28,733 nt of DNA from JBBTWO01 sp038062745 (GTDB lineage: Bacteria > Patescibacteriota > Microgenomatia > UBA8517). The notes under the pieces were generated by a model. The model saw only the letters and a program-made list of their open reading frames with translations. It was not told where the DNA came from and did not search any database. The DNA lies in assembly GCA_038062745.1 (NCBI GenBank), contig JBBTWO010000079.1, forward strand, positions 1-28,733, written 5' to 3'. Both the position numbers and the translations under genes were made by a program. This document shows positions 7,889 to 15,238 of this stretch, in pieces (the stretch's first letter is position 1; each line of letters opens with the position of its first letter).

Positions 7889-9682
7889 TTAAGGTTTGGT
7901 AAGCAACTTTTCAAACTGAGAAAGTGACCTTGTATTTACAATATCGTCAACAGTTAGCCAACCACGTCTGGCATTATTAATTCCAAATTGCATATTGTCC
8001 ATCCCCCAGGCGTTATGAGCATCTGTACCCAGCGTAAACTTTACGCCCAACTTTAAAGCATCTTTGATTAAATAGTCTGGTAGATCCAGTCGAGATGAAT
8101 CTGCGTTTATCTCAATCCATTTATCATTTTTAACAGCAAACTCAAAAATCTTACCCCAATCAGCTTCTATACTTTCTCGCTTTAAAATCAGTCTTCCCGT
8201 TGGATGTGCCAGTACCTTTACTTTAGGGTTGTCAAGTGCAGAAAGTATTCTTTTAGTCATGTCAGACTTTGAAAGATTGAAACTCGAATGAATAGACACT
8301 AATGCAAAATCCAAAGTTTCCAATCCTTCCTGGGAAACAGGTAAAGATCCATTGGGTAAAATATCAATCTCCAAACTATTGAACACTTTTTTAATACTTC
8401 CTTTCACACCTTTTGCAAGTGAGGAATTAATTTGATCAACTGTGTCTTTCTTTTTTTGGAGTATATTAACAATCTGTTGCTGTGTGTGGCCTTTTTGGCT
8501 TGGATTGTGTTCAGTAAAAGCCAAATATTCATATCCTAAGTCATTACCTTTCTCAATTAAATCCCACATGGAACATCCACCAATATCATGGCTTGTTTCA
8601 ATGTCAAAACTTGAATGCATCTGTAGATCTGCTTTGATATCTGCTAGTTCAATGAGTTTTGGAATTTTATTCTGCCTTGCAGCTTCTATTTCTCCTGTAT
8701 CCTCTCTTAATTCTGGTGGTATAAATTGTAACCCTAGAAACTTGTAAAATTTTTCTTCGTCAGAAAACTTAAGTAATTTTTCGGTTTTGGAATTTAAATC
8801 TTTAATCCCAAATTCAGAAAGAGAAAACCCATTCTTTAATGAATATTCTCGTAGAGCAATGTTGTGGTATTTAGAACCTGTGAAGTGTTGTAACAAAGAA
8901 CCATATGAATCCTGGGGTTGAACCCGAATATCAATCTGTATTTCTCCTGGAACCATTATTGAAGCTTTATGCTCTCCTTTCTCCAGGATCCGACTGGTGT
9001 GGGGGTAATTAACAAAATGATTAAGGACTTCTTTAGATCTGTCAGTTATGACTGACAGATCAATGTCCCCAATTGTTGATACTTTGCGTCTCAAGCTTCC
9101 TAACGTATCAATTCGCTTTACGTTTTTGTCTTGCCTCATCCAAGCAAGTATTTCTTCTGACTTGCCAACGGCATATGAATACAAGATTCTTTTTGCTTTA
9201 TCTACCTTGAATTCAGTAACTGACTTTAAAATTTCTGCTTCGGACTTTTCTCCAAAACCTTCTAAGTCTCTAATCTTGCCCTCACGAGCAACCTTGGCTA
9301 ACTGACCTTTGGGATTGGTATCTGAAATATTAAACTGGCTAACCAATTTAAAAGCAGTTTTAGGGCCAACACCTTGGACTTTCATTAAGTCAAAAACGGC
9401 CTTTGGAATATCTCTTAGTAAACTTTCAAAATGCTCTGATTTTCCAGTCTTAAAAAGCTCATCCAAGTTTTTAGCCAGACTGTCCCCAATACCTGGTACC
9501 TCTGCTAATTTATTTTCATCCCACAGGTCTTTTATTTCAGAGGAAAGGTGCTCAATTTCAGTAGCTGCATTTTCGTAGGCGATTATTCTAAATTTATTTT
9601 TCTTGGGGTCTTTGATTTGAAGTGCTGCAGCCAAATCTCTTAAAAGTTCTGCTACTTCTAAATTGCTCCATTGCTTATTCAT
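7889..9682 (-). CDS. polX: DNA polymerase/3'-5' exonuclease PolX
   Basis: Family X DNA polymerase with a C-terminal PHP nuclease domain, for gap filling in base excision repair. Domains in order: an 8-kDa-like region with helix-hairpin-helix motifs VPGIG (62-66), VQGVGP (102-107) and LEGFGE (140-145); a polymerase palm with GS (195-196), metal ligands Asp206 and Asp208 in GDIDL, and Asp251 in IQIDIRV; then PHP from about 350 with DLQMHSS, LAFTEHN, LAHPTGRL and GTDAHN. Length of 597 is somewhat above the usual 570-580. In the first PHP motif the leading His of HxH is Gln354, and the following loop (about 360-375) is longer than usual. An extended -10 promoter ends 6 bases before the ATG, so the mRNA is probably leaderless. 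Confidence 0.95.
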   Translation of the reverse strand: MNKQWSNLEVAELLRDLAAALQIKDPKKNKFRIIAYENAATEIEHLSSEIKDLWDENKLAEVPGIGDSLAKNLDELFKTGKSEHFESLLRDIPKAVFDLMKVQGVGPKTAFKLVSQFNISDTNPKGQLAKVAREGKIRDLEGFGEKSEAEILKSVTEFKVDKAKRILYSYAVGKSEEILAWMRQDKNVKRIDTLGSLRRKVSTIGDIDLSVITDRSKEVLNHFVNYPHTSRILEKGEHKASIMVPGEIQIDIRVQPQDSYGSLLQHFTGSKYHNIALREYSLKNGFSLSEFGIKDLNSKTEKLLKFSDEEKFYKFLGLQFIPPELREDTGEIEAARQNKIPKLIELADIKADLQMHSSFDIETSHDIGGCSMWDLIEKGNDLGYEYLAFTEHNPSQKGHTQQQIVNILQKKKDTVDQINSSLAKGVKGSIKKVFNSLEIDILPNGSLPVSQEGLETLDFALVSIHSSFNLSKSDMTKRILSALDNPKVKVLAHPTGRLILKRESIEADWGKIFEFAVKNDKWIEINADSSRLDLPDYLIKDALKLGVKFTLGTDAHNAWGMDNMQFGINNARRGWLTVDDIVNTRSLSQFEKLLTKP

Positions 9683-9688
9683 TATGAA

Positions 9689-9697
9689 ATTATATCA
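9689..9697 (-). promoter_or_regulatory. polX extended -10 promoter
   Basis: Minus strand TGA-TATAAT (9697-9689), an extended -10 (TGn plus perfect hexamer) with no clear -35. Six bases lie between it and the polX ATG, which puts the predicted +1 on the A of the start codon. Confidence 0.6.
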
Positions 9698-9736
9698 CTC
9701 CAAAGATGCTCTATATAACGACAAAAAGAAGCACAA

Positions 9737-9871
9737 CTAGCCTTTTATTTCATAATTTTGTTTAACAATGACTTCAGCAAATTTATATAAAGTCATATTT
9801 CCTGGCACCTCTAGTATTTTATAATTAGTCTTATCTCTTTTATTGCTAACACGCATTTTTACTAGTTTCAT
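9737..9871 (-). pseudogene. Short pRiA4b ORF-3-like fragment, 44 aa
   Basis: A short frame that I read from ATG at 9871 (MKLVKMRVSNKRDK...); the same frame is open up to an ATG at 9922 inside the ATPase gene, 32 bases into its end. The segment KTNYKILEVPGNMTLYKF resembles the N-terminal strand-turn-helix of plasmid pRiA4b ORF-3 family proteins (PF07929), which are normally well over 100 residues. Only that first part is present, followed by a stop and then the polX promoter. It may be a truncated gene or a genuine short protein; the resemblance is by eye and weak. No ribosome binding site is visible. Expression would depend on the upstream ATPase transcript. Confidence 0.35.
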
Positions 9872-9890
9872 AAATTTGTGTTTGAAAAGA

Positions 9891-11063
9891 TTAAACCCAG
9901 TAGCTGTCTTTTGAGATAACAACCATTCTTGATTTTGAATAACGGGTTGTAAATGCTTGGTTTACTCTTTGTTGTTTACTTTTTATTTCTATAGCAACAA
10001 GATCACGATCAGGTTTGCTTAAAACCAAATCAACTTCTGAACCACTTTTTGTTCTCCAATAATTAAAAGTGTATCCAAAATTTCCATAATAATTATATTT
10101 CAAAAGCTCGCTTACTATAAAGTTTTCAAAAATTTGACCAGCATCACCCCTATTTTCAATAGGCTCGAAGTTGTTAATCAAAGCATTCCTAAGCCCAAGA
10201 TCATGAAAATATACTTTAGGCATTTTTGCAATTTCATCCCTTTTTCTCGTTGAATAAGGTTTAAGAGTAAATATAATAAAACTCTGCTCAAACAGTTCAA
10301 TATATCGCTTGACAGTTCTAGCCCCAATACCTAGTTTTGATGCCAATTCGGCATAATTTACTAATGAACCAATTTGATATGCTAATAATTTAAGTAAAGA
10401 AAGAGCTGCAGATTTATTTTCCAAAAGCGATAATTCAACTAAATCTTTAAAGACAACGCTATCAATTAAGTTAGTTAAATAGACTGAGTCACGCGGATGA
10501 GATTGCATAGCGGGATACAACCCGTAAGTCAAAATATTATCCAGCAACGCTTTGTGATCATATTGTTTTATTATTTCCACTGGCTTCTCCACTTTAAGCA
10601 GATCTTCCATAGGTCGAAGTGACAAAGAGTCCTCAAGATCATTTTGTACCAAATACTCACTGAGGGAGAATGGGTAAAGATGATAATCTATTTTCCTACC
10701 TGCTAGGCTCTCTGAAGCTTTATTTTTAATATTGAAGGCTGAAGATCCAGTAATAATAAGTTTATACTCCGAAAGCTGATCATAAAAGATCTTAGCAGCT
10801 CGGCCAGGGTCACTTATTTTCTGTATCTCATCCAAGACTACTAAACCATCATTGCTACCCAATAATTGTTTGTAAACTACTGGGTCATATCGTTCAAGAG
10901 CGTTTTTTATCGGATCATTATCAACAATCAAATAGTGAGCATCGGGGAAAATTCTTTTAAGAATGGTTGTTTTACCCACTTGTCTTGCTCCAAGAAGAAC
11001 CAAAACCTCTTTGTATTTGCTAAAATGGCCAGTTAGCGCCTGATCTAAATGTCTAATTATCAT
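9891..11063 (-). CDS. AAA ATPase with DUF4143 nuclease-like C-terminus
   Basis: Member of the AAA_14/DUF4143 family of P-loop ATPases, common in genomes with a history of transfer; function not established. The 390 residues carry Walker A GARQVGKT (25-32), Walker B LVVLDEIQ (Asp78, Glu79), a sensor-like ITGSSAFNI, a middle winged-helix region (LASKLGIGARTVKRYIELFE), and a C-terminal domain with VYFHDLGLRNALINNF and SGSEVDLVLSK...VAIEIKSKQ. The E-VD-EIK arrangement is that of the restriction-endonuclease-like fold. Its own promoter (11073-11101) lies a few bases from the ATG. It is a stand-alone gene with no obvious partner, except the short fragment that overlaps its 3' end. Confidence 0.92.
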   Translation of the reverse strand: MIIRHLDQALTGHFSKYKEVLVLLGARQVGKTTILKRIFPDAHYLIVDNDPIKNALERYDPVVYKQLLGSNDGLVVLDEIQKISDPGRAAKIFYDQLSEYKLIITGSSAFNIKNKASESLAGRKIDYHLYPFSLSEYLVQNDLEDSLSLRPMEDLLKVEKPVEIIKQYDHKALLDNILTYGLYPAMQSHPRDSVYLTNLIDSVVFKDLVELSLLENKSAALSLLKLLAYQIGSLVNYAELASKLGIGARTVKRYIELFEQSFIIFTLKPYSTRKRDEIAKMPKVYFHDLGLRNALINNFEPIENRGDAGQIFENFIVSELLKYNYYGNFGYTFNYWRTKSGSEVDLVLSKPDRDLVAIEIKSKQQRVNQAFTTRYSKSRMVVISKDSYWV

Positions 11064-11072
11064 TACAACTAC

Positions 11073-11101
11073 ATATTAGTATGGACTTTTATGTATGTCA
11101 A
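11073..11101 (-). promoter_or_regulatory. Promoter of the DUF4143 ATPase
   Basis: Minus strand TTGACA (11101-11096, perfect), 17-base spacer, TAATAT (11078-11073). Nine bases separate the -10 from the ATG, which predicts a leader of about 0-3 bases. Confidence 0.65.
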
Positions 11102-11202
11102 GTACCGTTTGGTTAACATATTTATGCAGGTTTATGCTTCATTTTGGAAAAACTCTTCCCACTGGAGAAAAAGAGGTAAAAATAGTAAAATAACTACTAG
11201 TT

Positions 11203-11276
11203 GAGGTTGTAGCTCAGTTGGTTAGAGCGCTTCCCTGTCACGGAAGAGGTCGCGAGTTCGAGTCTCGTCAACCTCG
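11203..11276 (+). tRNA. tRNA-Asp (GTC)
   Basis: Complete cloverleaf: acceptor GAGGTTG/CAACCTC with discriminator G, D-arm GCTC/GAGC, anticodon stem CTTCC/GGAAG around loop CTGTCAC (anticodon GTC), T-arm GCGAG/CTCGT around TTCGAGT. 74 bases; CCA is not encoded. The flanks add a 9-base inverted repeat: CTAGTTGAG at 11197-11205 is complementary to CTCAACTAG at 11277-11285, which is followed by a short T run and could fold against the 5' end of the precursor. Confidence 0.97.
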
Positions 11277-11318
11277 CTCAACTAGCTTTTTAGATATCGT
11301 TCTGCTTTAAGAAATCTA

Positions 11319-11327
11319 TGTTATACT
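11319..11327 (+). promoter_or_regulatory. Extended -10 promoter of the anchored OB-like gene
   Basis: TGT-TATACT at 11319-11327, an extended -10. The leader to the ATG at 11352 is about 18 bases and contains AAGGA near 11337-11341, about 10 bases before the start codon. Confidence 0.5.
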
Positions 11328-11351
11328 ATAGGTAGTAAGGAAGCCAGAAAG

Positions 11352-11870
11352 ATGTCCAGCACAGTCAAACAAATAATCGTAGTTGCGCTCATAGTAGTAC
11401 TAGTTGTTGTGGTTGTAATCGTCGGAATTAGAACCCTGGGCAAAATAGCCAAAAACGTAAACACAAGGTCAACTACTACCATTGGAACTCAAACAAACAC
11501 CACTACAACTGTCGATGAGGGAGTTGTTGATCTTGACACTGTTGAACCAAAAACTCGCTACAGTGGAAAAATAACCATCAGTGCTACAGTTGATGAAGTA
11601 CTAGGTGTGAGAGCATTCGTTATCTCCAGCAACGACTTATTCAACAAAAAAATGCTTATAATTACAGAAGATGGAATTGCCCCCATCGGAGCAGTCGATG
11701 TTGATGAATATTTAATTAAAAAGGGAGATAGATTATTAATTACCGGAAAACTTGACGAGCTTACCGCAACTACACCTAATAGAAAAACACTTAATATTAA
11801 AACTGACAATCTTAGTGAATGGATGAATACACCCATCATTGTAGCTTCAGATATAGATAGAATTAAATAA
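11352..11870 (+). CDS. Membrane-anchored protein with possible OB-like domain, 172 aa
   Basis: Unrecognised small envelope protein. Residues 1-27 start MSSTVKQIIVV and contain an uninterrupted valine-rich helix (about 8-26), which I read as a signal anchor with the rest outside the membrane. A Thr-rich linker (about 38-55) follows. The remainder is beta-rich: YSGKITISATVDEVLG, RAFVISSND, KKMLIITEDG, KKGDRLLITGKLDEL. The order strand-variation-GDRLLITGKL resembles OB-fold proteins, but no catalytic residue stands out. It has its own extended -10 promoter and a weak ribosome binding site, and lies between tRNA-Asp and the LysM gene. Function unknown. Confidence 0.75.
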   Translation: MSSTVKQIIVVALIVVLVVVVVIVGIRTLGKIAKNVNTRSTTTIGTQTNTTTTVDEGVVDLDTVEPKTRYSGKITISATVDEVLGVRAFVISSNDLFNKKMLIITEDGIAPIGAVDVDEYLIKKGDRLLITGKLDELTATTPNRKTLNIKTDNLSEWMNTPIIVASDIDRIK

Positions 11871-11909
11871 TTTTACCTTCGTGAAAATATGAGTACAAAT
11901 TGTGTTTTG

Positions 11910-11938
11910 TTGACATTCTTCCACCCATAGTTTAAATT
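11910..11938 (+). promoter_or_regulatory. Promoter of the LysM gene
   Basis: TTGACA (11910-11915, perfect), 17-base spacer, TAAATT (11933-11938). The leader to the ATG at 11966 is about 20 bases and has no clear Shine-Dalgarno site. Confidence 0.55.
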
Positions 11939-11965
11939 CATGCCATCGAAGCCAGATATAAACAT

Positions 11966-12544
11966 ATGCAACTTAAAGCCTTACTTAAAACAGTCAAACT
12001 ATATGAATCCACAATCAGTATGATTCTTGGAGCTCTTGTCTTGGCTGTTGCAGCATTTTTGGTCTTCTCATATTTTAGAAATTTAAAAGTTGGCCAAACA
12101 ACAAGTACCAGTGCTCAAAACGAACAAACACAAGTAATGCATGTTGTTACTGCTGGAGAAACTCTTTGGAGTATCTCTCAAGACTACTACAATGATGGTT
12201 TTGCTTGGACTAAGATTGCTGAGGCAAACTCTCTTTCCAATCCTGAAAACATTGAAAAAGGAACTCAACTAATTATTCCTGAAATCGAAAGTAAAACAGA
12301 AGTTGCTACTACTGAGGTTACTTCGAAAGAAGAAATCTCAACAGCAACAAACACCACCACCAATTCAATATCCACCAATAGCTATACAGTGGCCAAAGGC
12401 GATAGTTTGTGGACAATTGCAGTCAGAGCTTACGGAGACGGTTATAAATGGACACAAATTGCCAAAGTCAACAATCTTAAAAATCCTGATATTATCTTCA
12501 CCGGAACCGCTTTAAATTTACCAAGAGCGGGTGAGCAGAATTGA
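11966..12544 (+). CDS. Membrane-anchored double LysM-domain protein
   Basis: A cell-wall binding protein: LysM domains bind N-acetylglucosamine in peptidoglycan or related glycans. The 192 residues hold a short cytoplasmic N-terminus, one membrane helix (about 18-36, SMILGALVLAVAAFLVFSYF), LysM 1 (about 58-106: VVTAGETLWSISQDYY ... LIIPE), a Ser/Thr/Glu-rich linker (about 108-140) and LysM 2 (about 141-188: YTVAKGDSLWTIAVRAY ... ALNLP). No catalytic domain, so it probably works as a wall anchor or scaffold. The last six codons overlap the 3' end of the oppositely directed tRNA-Gly by 19 bases. Confidence 0.93.
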   Translation: MQLKALLKTVKLYESTISMILGALVLAVAAFLVFSYFRNLKVGQTTSTSAQNEQTQVMHVVTAGETLWSISQDYYNDGFAWTKIAEANSLSNPENIEKGTQLIIPEIESKTEVATTEVTSKEEISTATNTTTNSISTNSYTVAKGDSLWTIAVRAYGDGYKWTQIAKVNNLKNPDIIFTGTALNLPRAGEQN

Positions 12545-12596
12545 ACTGCCGCCTGATCCTTGGGAAGGATCCGTTCTGCCGCTGAACTACACCCGC
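12526..12596 (-). tRNA. tRNA-Gly (CCC)
   Basis: Acceptor GCGGGTG/CACCCGC with discriminator T (as for glycine tRNAs), D-arm GTTC/GAAC, anticodon stem GATCC/GGATC around TTCCCAA (anticodon CCC), T-arm GGCAG/CTGCT around TTCAATT. 71 bases, no encoded CCA. Its 3' 19 bases are antisense to the end of the LysM gene. A perfect TATAAT on the same strand (12614-12609) lies 12 bases upstream. Confidence 0.96.
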
Positions 12597-12607
12597 ATAC
12601 TCTAGTG

Positions 12608-12614
12608 TATTATA
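12608..12614. promoter_or_regulatory. Bidirectional -10 shared by tRNA-Gly and the reductase gene
   Basis: The palindrome-like core GTATTATAC (12607-12615) reads TATAAT (12614-12609) toward tRNA-Gly and TATTAT (12608-12613) toward the ATG at 12620, six bases away. No convincing -35 on either side. Confidence 0.45.
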
Positions 12615-12619
12615 CAAGA

Positions 12620-13303
12620 ATGAAAATAATTCTTGAAGGCAAAGAAGAAATTGCCAAAGATACACTCCTTTTATCCTTCAAACCAGAAACTAAAGTAAAT
12701 TATATTGCTGGAGACTTTATATATTTAACAATACCGCTGATATATCCAGACAGCAGAGGCGACACAAGGCAATTTTCTCTTTCTTCTTCCCCTACTGAAA
12801 ACCTTCTTCAAACAGCCATGAGATTAACTAGTAATTCAGGATATAAAAAGAGTATTCAGAAAATCCAAATTGGTGATTTTTTTGAAATTGACCAACCAAT
12901 TGGAACACTACATTTAAATGATACAGATACAACCCCCCAAGTGTTTATTGCTGGTGGAGTAGGCATAGTTCCTTTTAGAAGCAGAATTAAGTATATCCAA
13001 GATAAAAAACTTCCAATTCCAATTCAGCTTATTTATTCTAACCACACAAGACAAGATGTTTGTTTTTTTGATGAATTAGACACTTGGGAAAAAGAAAATA
13101 CACTACTAAAAGTTAATCATGTATTTTCAAAAATAGAAGGCAGGTTAACCACAGAAAAATTTAAAATATTACTAACAAAGCCTTATGATGCTAAATACTG
13201 GATCACCGGGTCCCCTGCTTTTGTTGATTCAATTGAAGAAATGCTATTGGAACTTGGAATTACTAATAACCAAATCGTAACTGAGAAATTTACAGGTTAT
13301 TAA
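12620..13303 (+). CDS. FAD/NAD(P)-binding oxidoreductase, ferredoxin-NADP reductase-like
   Basis: A 227-residue stand-alone flavin reductase of the ferredoxin-NADP+ reductase superfamily, moving electrons between NAD(P)H and an unknown acceptor. The N-terminal FAD-binding barrel carries RQFSLSSSP (the RxYS-type flavin motif, about residues 53-61) and the phosphate-binding IGDFFEIDQPIG. The NAD domain starts with FIAGGVGIVPFRS (GGxGxxP) and has YWITGSPAFVDSI near its end; the chain ends TEKFTGY. No 2Fe-2S domain is attached and no ferredoxin lies nearby. The frame is open 20 codons further upstream (12560), but that part is antisense to tRNA-Gly. ATG 12620 fits the -10 at 12608-12613, giving a leaderless mRNA. 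Confidence 0.9.
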   Translation: MKIILEGKEEIAKDTLLLSFKPETKVNYIAGDFIYLTIPLIYPDSRGDTRQFSLSSSPTENLLQTAMRLTSNSGYKKSIQKIQIGDFFEIDQPIGTLHLNDTDTTPQVFIAGGVGIVPFRSRIKYIQDKKLPIPIQLIYSNHTRQDVCFFDELDTWEKENTLLKVNHVFSKIEGRLTTEKFKILLTKPYDAKYWITGSPAFVDSIEEMLLELGITNNQIVTEKFTGY

Positions 13304-13325
13304 AGTAGATATATTGAGGCTAAAA

Positions 13326-13334
13326 TGTTAGAAT
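13326..13334 (+). promoter_or_regulatory. pepF extended -10 promoter
   Basis: TGT-TAGAAT at 13326-13334 (extended -10), ending six bases before the pepF ATG, so the predicted +1 is the A of the start codon. No good -35. Confidence 0.5.
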
Positions 13335-13340
13335 CCTTGT

Positions 13341-15122
13341 ATGGCAAAGGCAACAGCACCTACATGGGATCTTTCTGATTTATATTCTTCAATCTCTGAC
13401 CCAAAAATCTTCAAAGACAAAAAACAAATTGAAAAAACCGTCAAAGACTTTAACACTAAATACAAAGACAACAAGAAGATTGATATTTTAGCGGCTCTTT
13501 CTGATTTTTCCGAAATTGTTAACAAGCTGTCGATTGTTTCTGGTTTCACTTACTTAAAGTTTTCTGAAAATACTCAAGACACCAAGGTTTCAAGCTTACT
13601 TCAAGATATTCAAGAGTTTGACTCTCAAGTCTCAGCTTCTACAGCTTGGTTTTTAATCTTAGTTGCAAAACTTGGTGACACTCAATTTAAAAAACTGCAG
13701 AAACAACCACACTTTGGTGACTTTGCCCATTTTATCCAAACCAGACGACAACTGGCTGACTTTATGTTGTCAGAAAAAGAAGAAAATATTTTAGTCAAGA
13801 AAAGTGTCACTGCAGATCAAGCCTTTGTAAAACTATATGATCAAATTGATTCAACTCAAGAATATGAATTAACCATTAAGGGTAAAAAACAAAAACTGTC
13901 ATATTCCCAAATTGGCCAGATTATGAAGAATGATCCAGATCGTAAAGTAAGGGAGAATGCTGTAAAAGCAGTTTCAGACGGACTTACCAACAAACAAACA
14001 TCCTTAATTTATACCTATATCTTAAATACTCTTTTGCTGGATAAGAAAATTGAAGATGGGATACGAGGTTATAAATTTGCCCAACAAGCAACTTATTTAA
14101 ATTATGAAACTCCTGCCAAAGTAGTAGAAGCAATGATTAAAGCAGTCAGCAGCTCTTGGAGCATTAGTGAGCGATATTACCAAGCAAAATCAAAGCTTCT
14201 GGGACAAAAATTGTTTGAGTGGGACAGATATTCTGATGTCTATGTCTTAAAAAATAAAACTCAAGTCTCTTGGGAGCAAACCAAACAAATTATTCTTTCG
14301 TCTTTTTCTGAATTTTCAACTGAATTTGCTGGTATTGCAAAGTTATTTTTTGATAATAACTGGATAGACGCTCAAACAAGACCGGGTAAAAAGGGTGGAG
14401 CATATTGTTCCTACATTAGCCCTAAGAAACATCCATATGTGTTTATGAATTTTAATAGTAGTTTGGAAGATACAATTGCCTTGGGTCACGAACTAGGCCA
14501 CGCAATTCATGGATACTTGAATAAAAAACACAACATTTTACAATTTGATTCCTCAACAGCTGTTGCAGAAATTGCCAGTATCTTTGCCGAGTCCATTGTG
14601 TTTGATAATTTACTTGTTAATACAAAAAACAAGCAAGAAAAGATAAATATGTTGGCAAATAAGTTACAAGGAAAATTTGCAACAGTTTTTCGTCAAACTG
14701 CTTTCTATTTATTTGAATCTGAACTTCATGAGTTAAGGAGAAAAAAAGGAGAACTAACAACTAACCAGATAAGCGATCTTTATCAAAAACATCTTCAACC
14801 TATGTTTGGCAAGGGTTTAACCTTAACAGACAGCCACAAGCCCTTGTGGATGCCAATAGCTCATTTCTATCATTACAACTTCTATGTTTACTCATATTCA
14901 TTTGGAGAGTTGTTGGCAATTTCTCTGTATGCACTTTACAAAAAGAACGGTCAAAAGTTTATAGACAAATACATCCAAGCATTATCAGCTGGAGGAAGTA
15001 AGTCTCCAATTGAAATAACTAAAATTATGGGAGTAGACATTACCAAAGAAAGCTTCTGGAAAAATGGCTTAGAACTAATTGAGAAAGAAGTAGAGGAATT
15101 TGAACAATTGGTGCTAGAATGA
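13341..15122 (+). CDS. pepF: Oligoendopeptidase F (M3 metallopeptidase)
   Basis: A cytoplasmic zinc oligopeptidase of family M3 that trims short peptides. The 593 residues are the family's usual length. The catalytic motif HELGH places zinc ligands His383 and His387 with Glu384 as the general base, inside GHELGHAIHGYL; a downstream AVAEIASIFAESIVFD supplies the third, glutamate ligand region. The C-terminal MPIAHFYHYNFYVYSYSFGEL carries the His/Tyr residues that close over substrate in M3 enzymes. The N-terminus (APTWDLSDLYSSISDP) is typical PepF. It runs alone toward the convergent tRNA-Thr, 17 bases past its stop. Confidence 0.96.
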   Translation: MAKATAPTWDLSDLYSSISDPKIFKDKKQIEKTVKDFNTKYKDNKKIDILAALSDFSEIVNKLSIVSGFTYLKFSENTQDTKVSSLLQDIQEFDSQVSASTAWFLILVAKLGDTQFKKLQKQPHFGDFAHFIQTRRQLADFMLSEKEENILVKKSVTADQAFVKLYDQIDSTQEYELTIKGKKQKLSYSQIGQIMKNDPDRKVRENAVKAVSDGLTNKQTSLIYTYILNTLLLDKKIEDGIRGYKFAQQATYLNYETPAKVVEAMIKAVSSSWSISERYYQAKSKLLGQKLFEWDRYSDVYVLKNKTQVSWEQTKQIILSSFSEFSTEFAGIAKLFFDNNWIDAQTRPGKKGGAYCSYISPKKHPYVFMNFNSSLEDTIALGHELGHAIHGYLNKKHNILQFDSSTAVAEIASIFAESIVFDNLLVNTKNKQEKINMLANKLQGKFATVFRQTAFYLFESELHELRRKKGELTTNQISDLYQKHLQPMFGKGLTLTDSHKPLWMPIAHFYHYNFYVYSYSFGELLAISLYALYKKNGQKFIDKYIQALSAGGSKSPIEITKIMGVDITKESFWKNGLELIEKEVEEFEQLVLE

Positions 15123-15139
15123 GTTCGTTAGTAAATGGG

Positions 15140-15211
15140 AGCCGATGGAGGGAATTGAACCCCCGACCCGCTGTTTACGATACAGCTGCTCTACCACTGA
15201 GCTACATCGGC
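15140..15211 (-). tRNA. tRNA-Thr (CGT)
   Basis: Acceptor GCCGATG/CATCGGC with discriminator T, D-arm GCTC/GAGC, anticodon stem GCTGT/ACAGC around ATCGTAA (anticodon CGT), T-arm GGGGG/CCCTC around TTCAATT. 72 bases, CCA not encoded. An extended -10, TGT-TATAAT (15238-15230), lies upstream on the same strand. Confidence 0.96.
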
Positions 15212-15225
15212 AAAGGTAAAATGCA

Positions 15226-15238
15226 CATAATTATAACA
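15226..15238. promoter_or_regulatory. Overlapping divergent -10 elements: tRNA-Thr and Ig-like gene
   Basis: Minus strand TGT-TATAAT (15238-15230) serves tRNA-Thr and includes the complement of the Ig-like gene's start codon. Plus strand CATAAT (15226-15231) ends six bases before that ATG. The two hexamers overlap by two bases, so RNA polymerase can open only one direction at a time. Confidence 0.45.

Noticed and set aside
11091..11204. 37-codon frame on the plus strand (MYVKYRLVNIFMQ...) before tRNA-Asp
   Set aside because: It ends inside the tRNA 5' end and has no ribosome binding site or promoter of its own; it is most likely chance in AT-rich spacer.
12560..12619. 20-codon upstream extension of the reductase gene
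   Set aside because: It is antisense to tRNA-Gly, reads unlike a reductase N-terminus, and lies upstream of the -10 that fits the ATG at 12620.
15140..15211. Convergent terminator between pepF and tRNA-Thr
   Set aside because: The only strong structure is the tRNA itself; no separate hairpin with a T run is visible in the 17-base gap.
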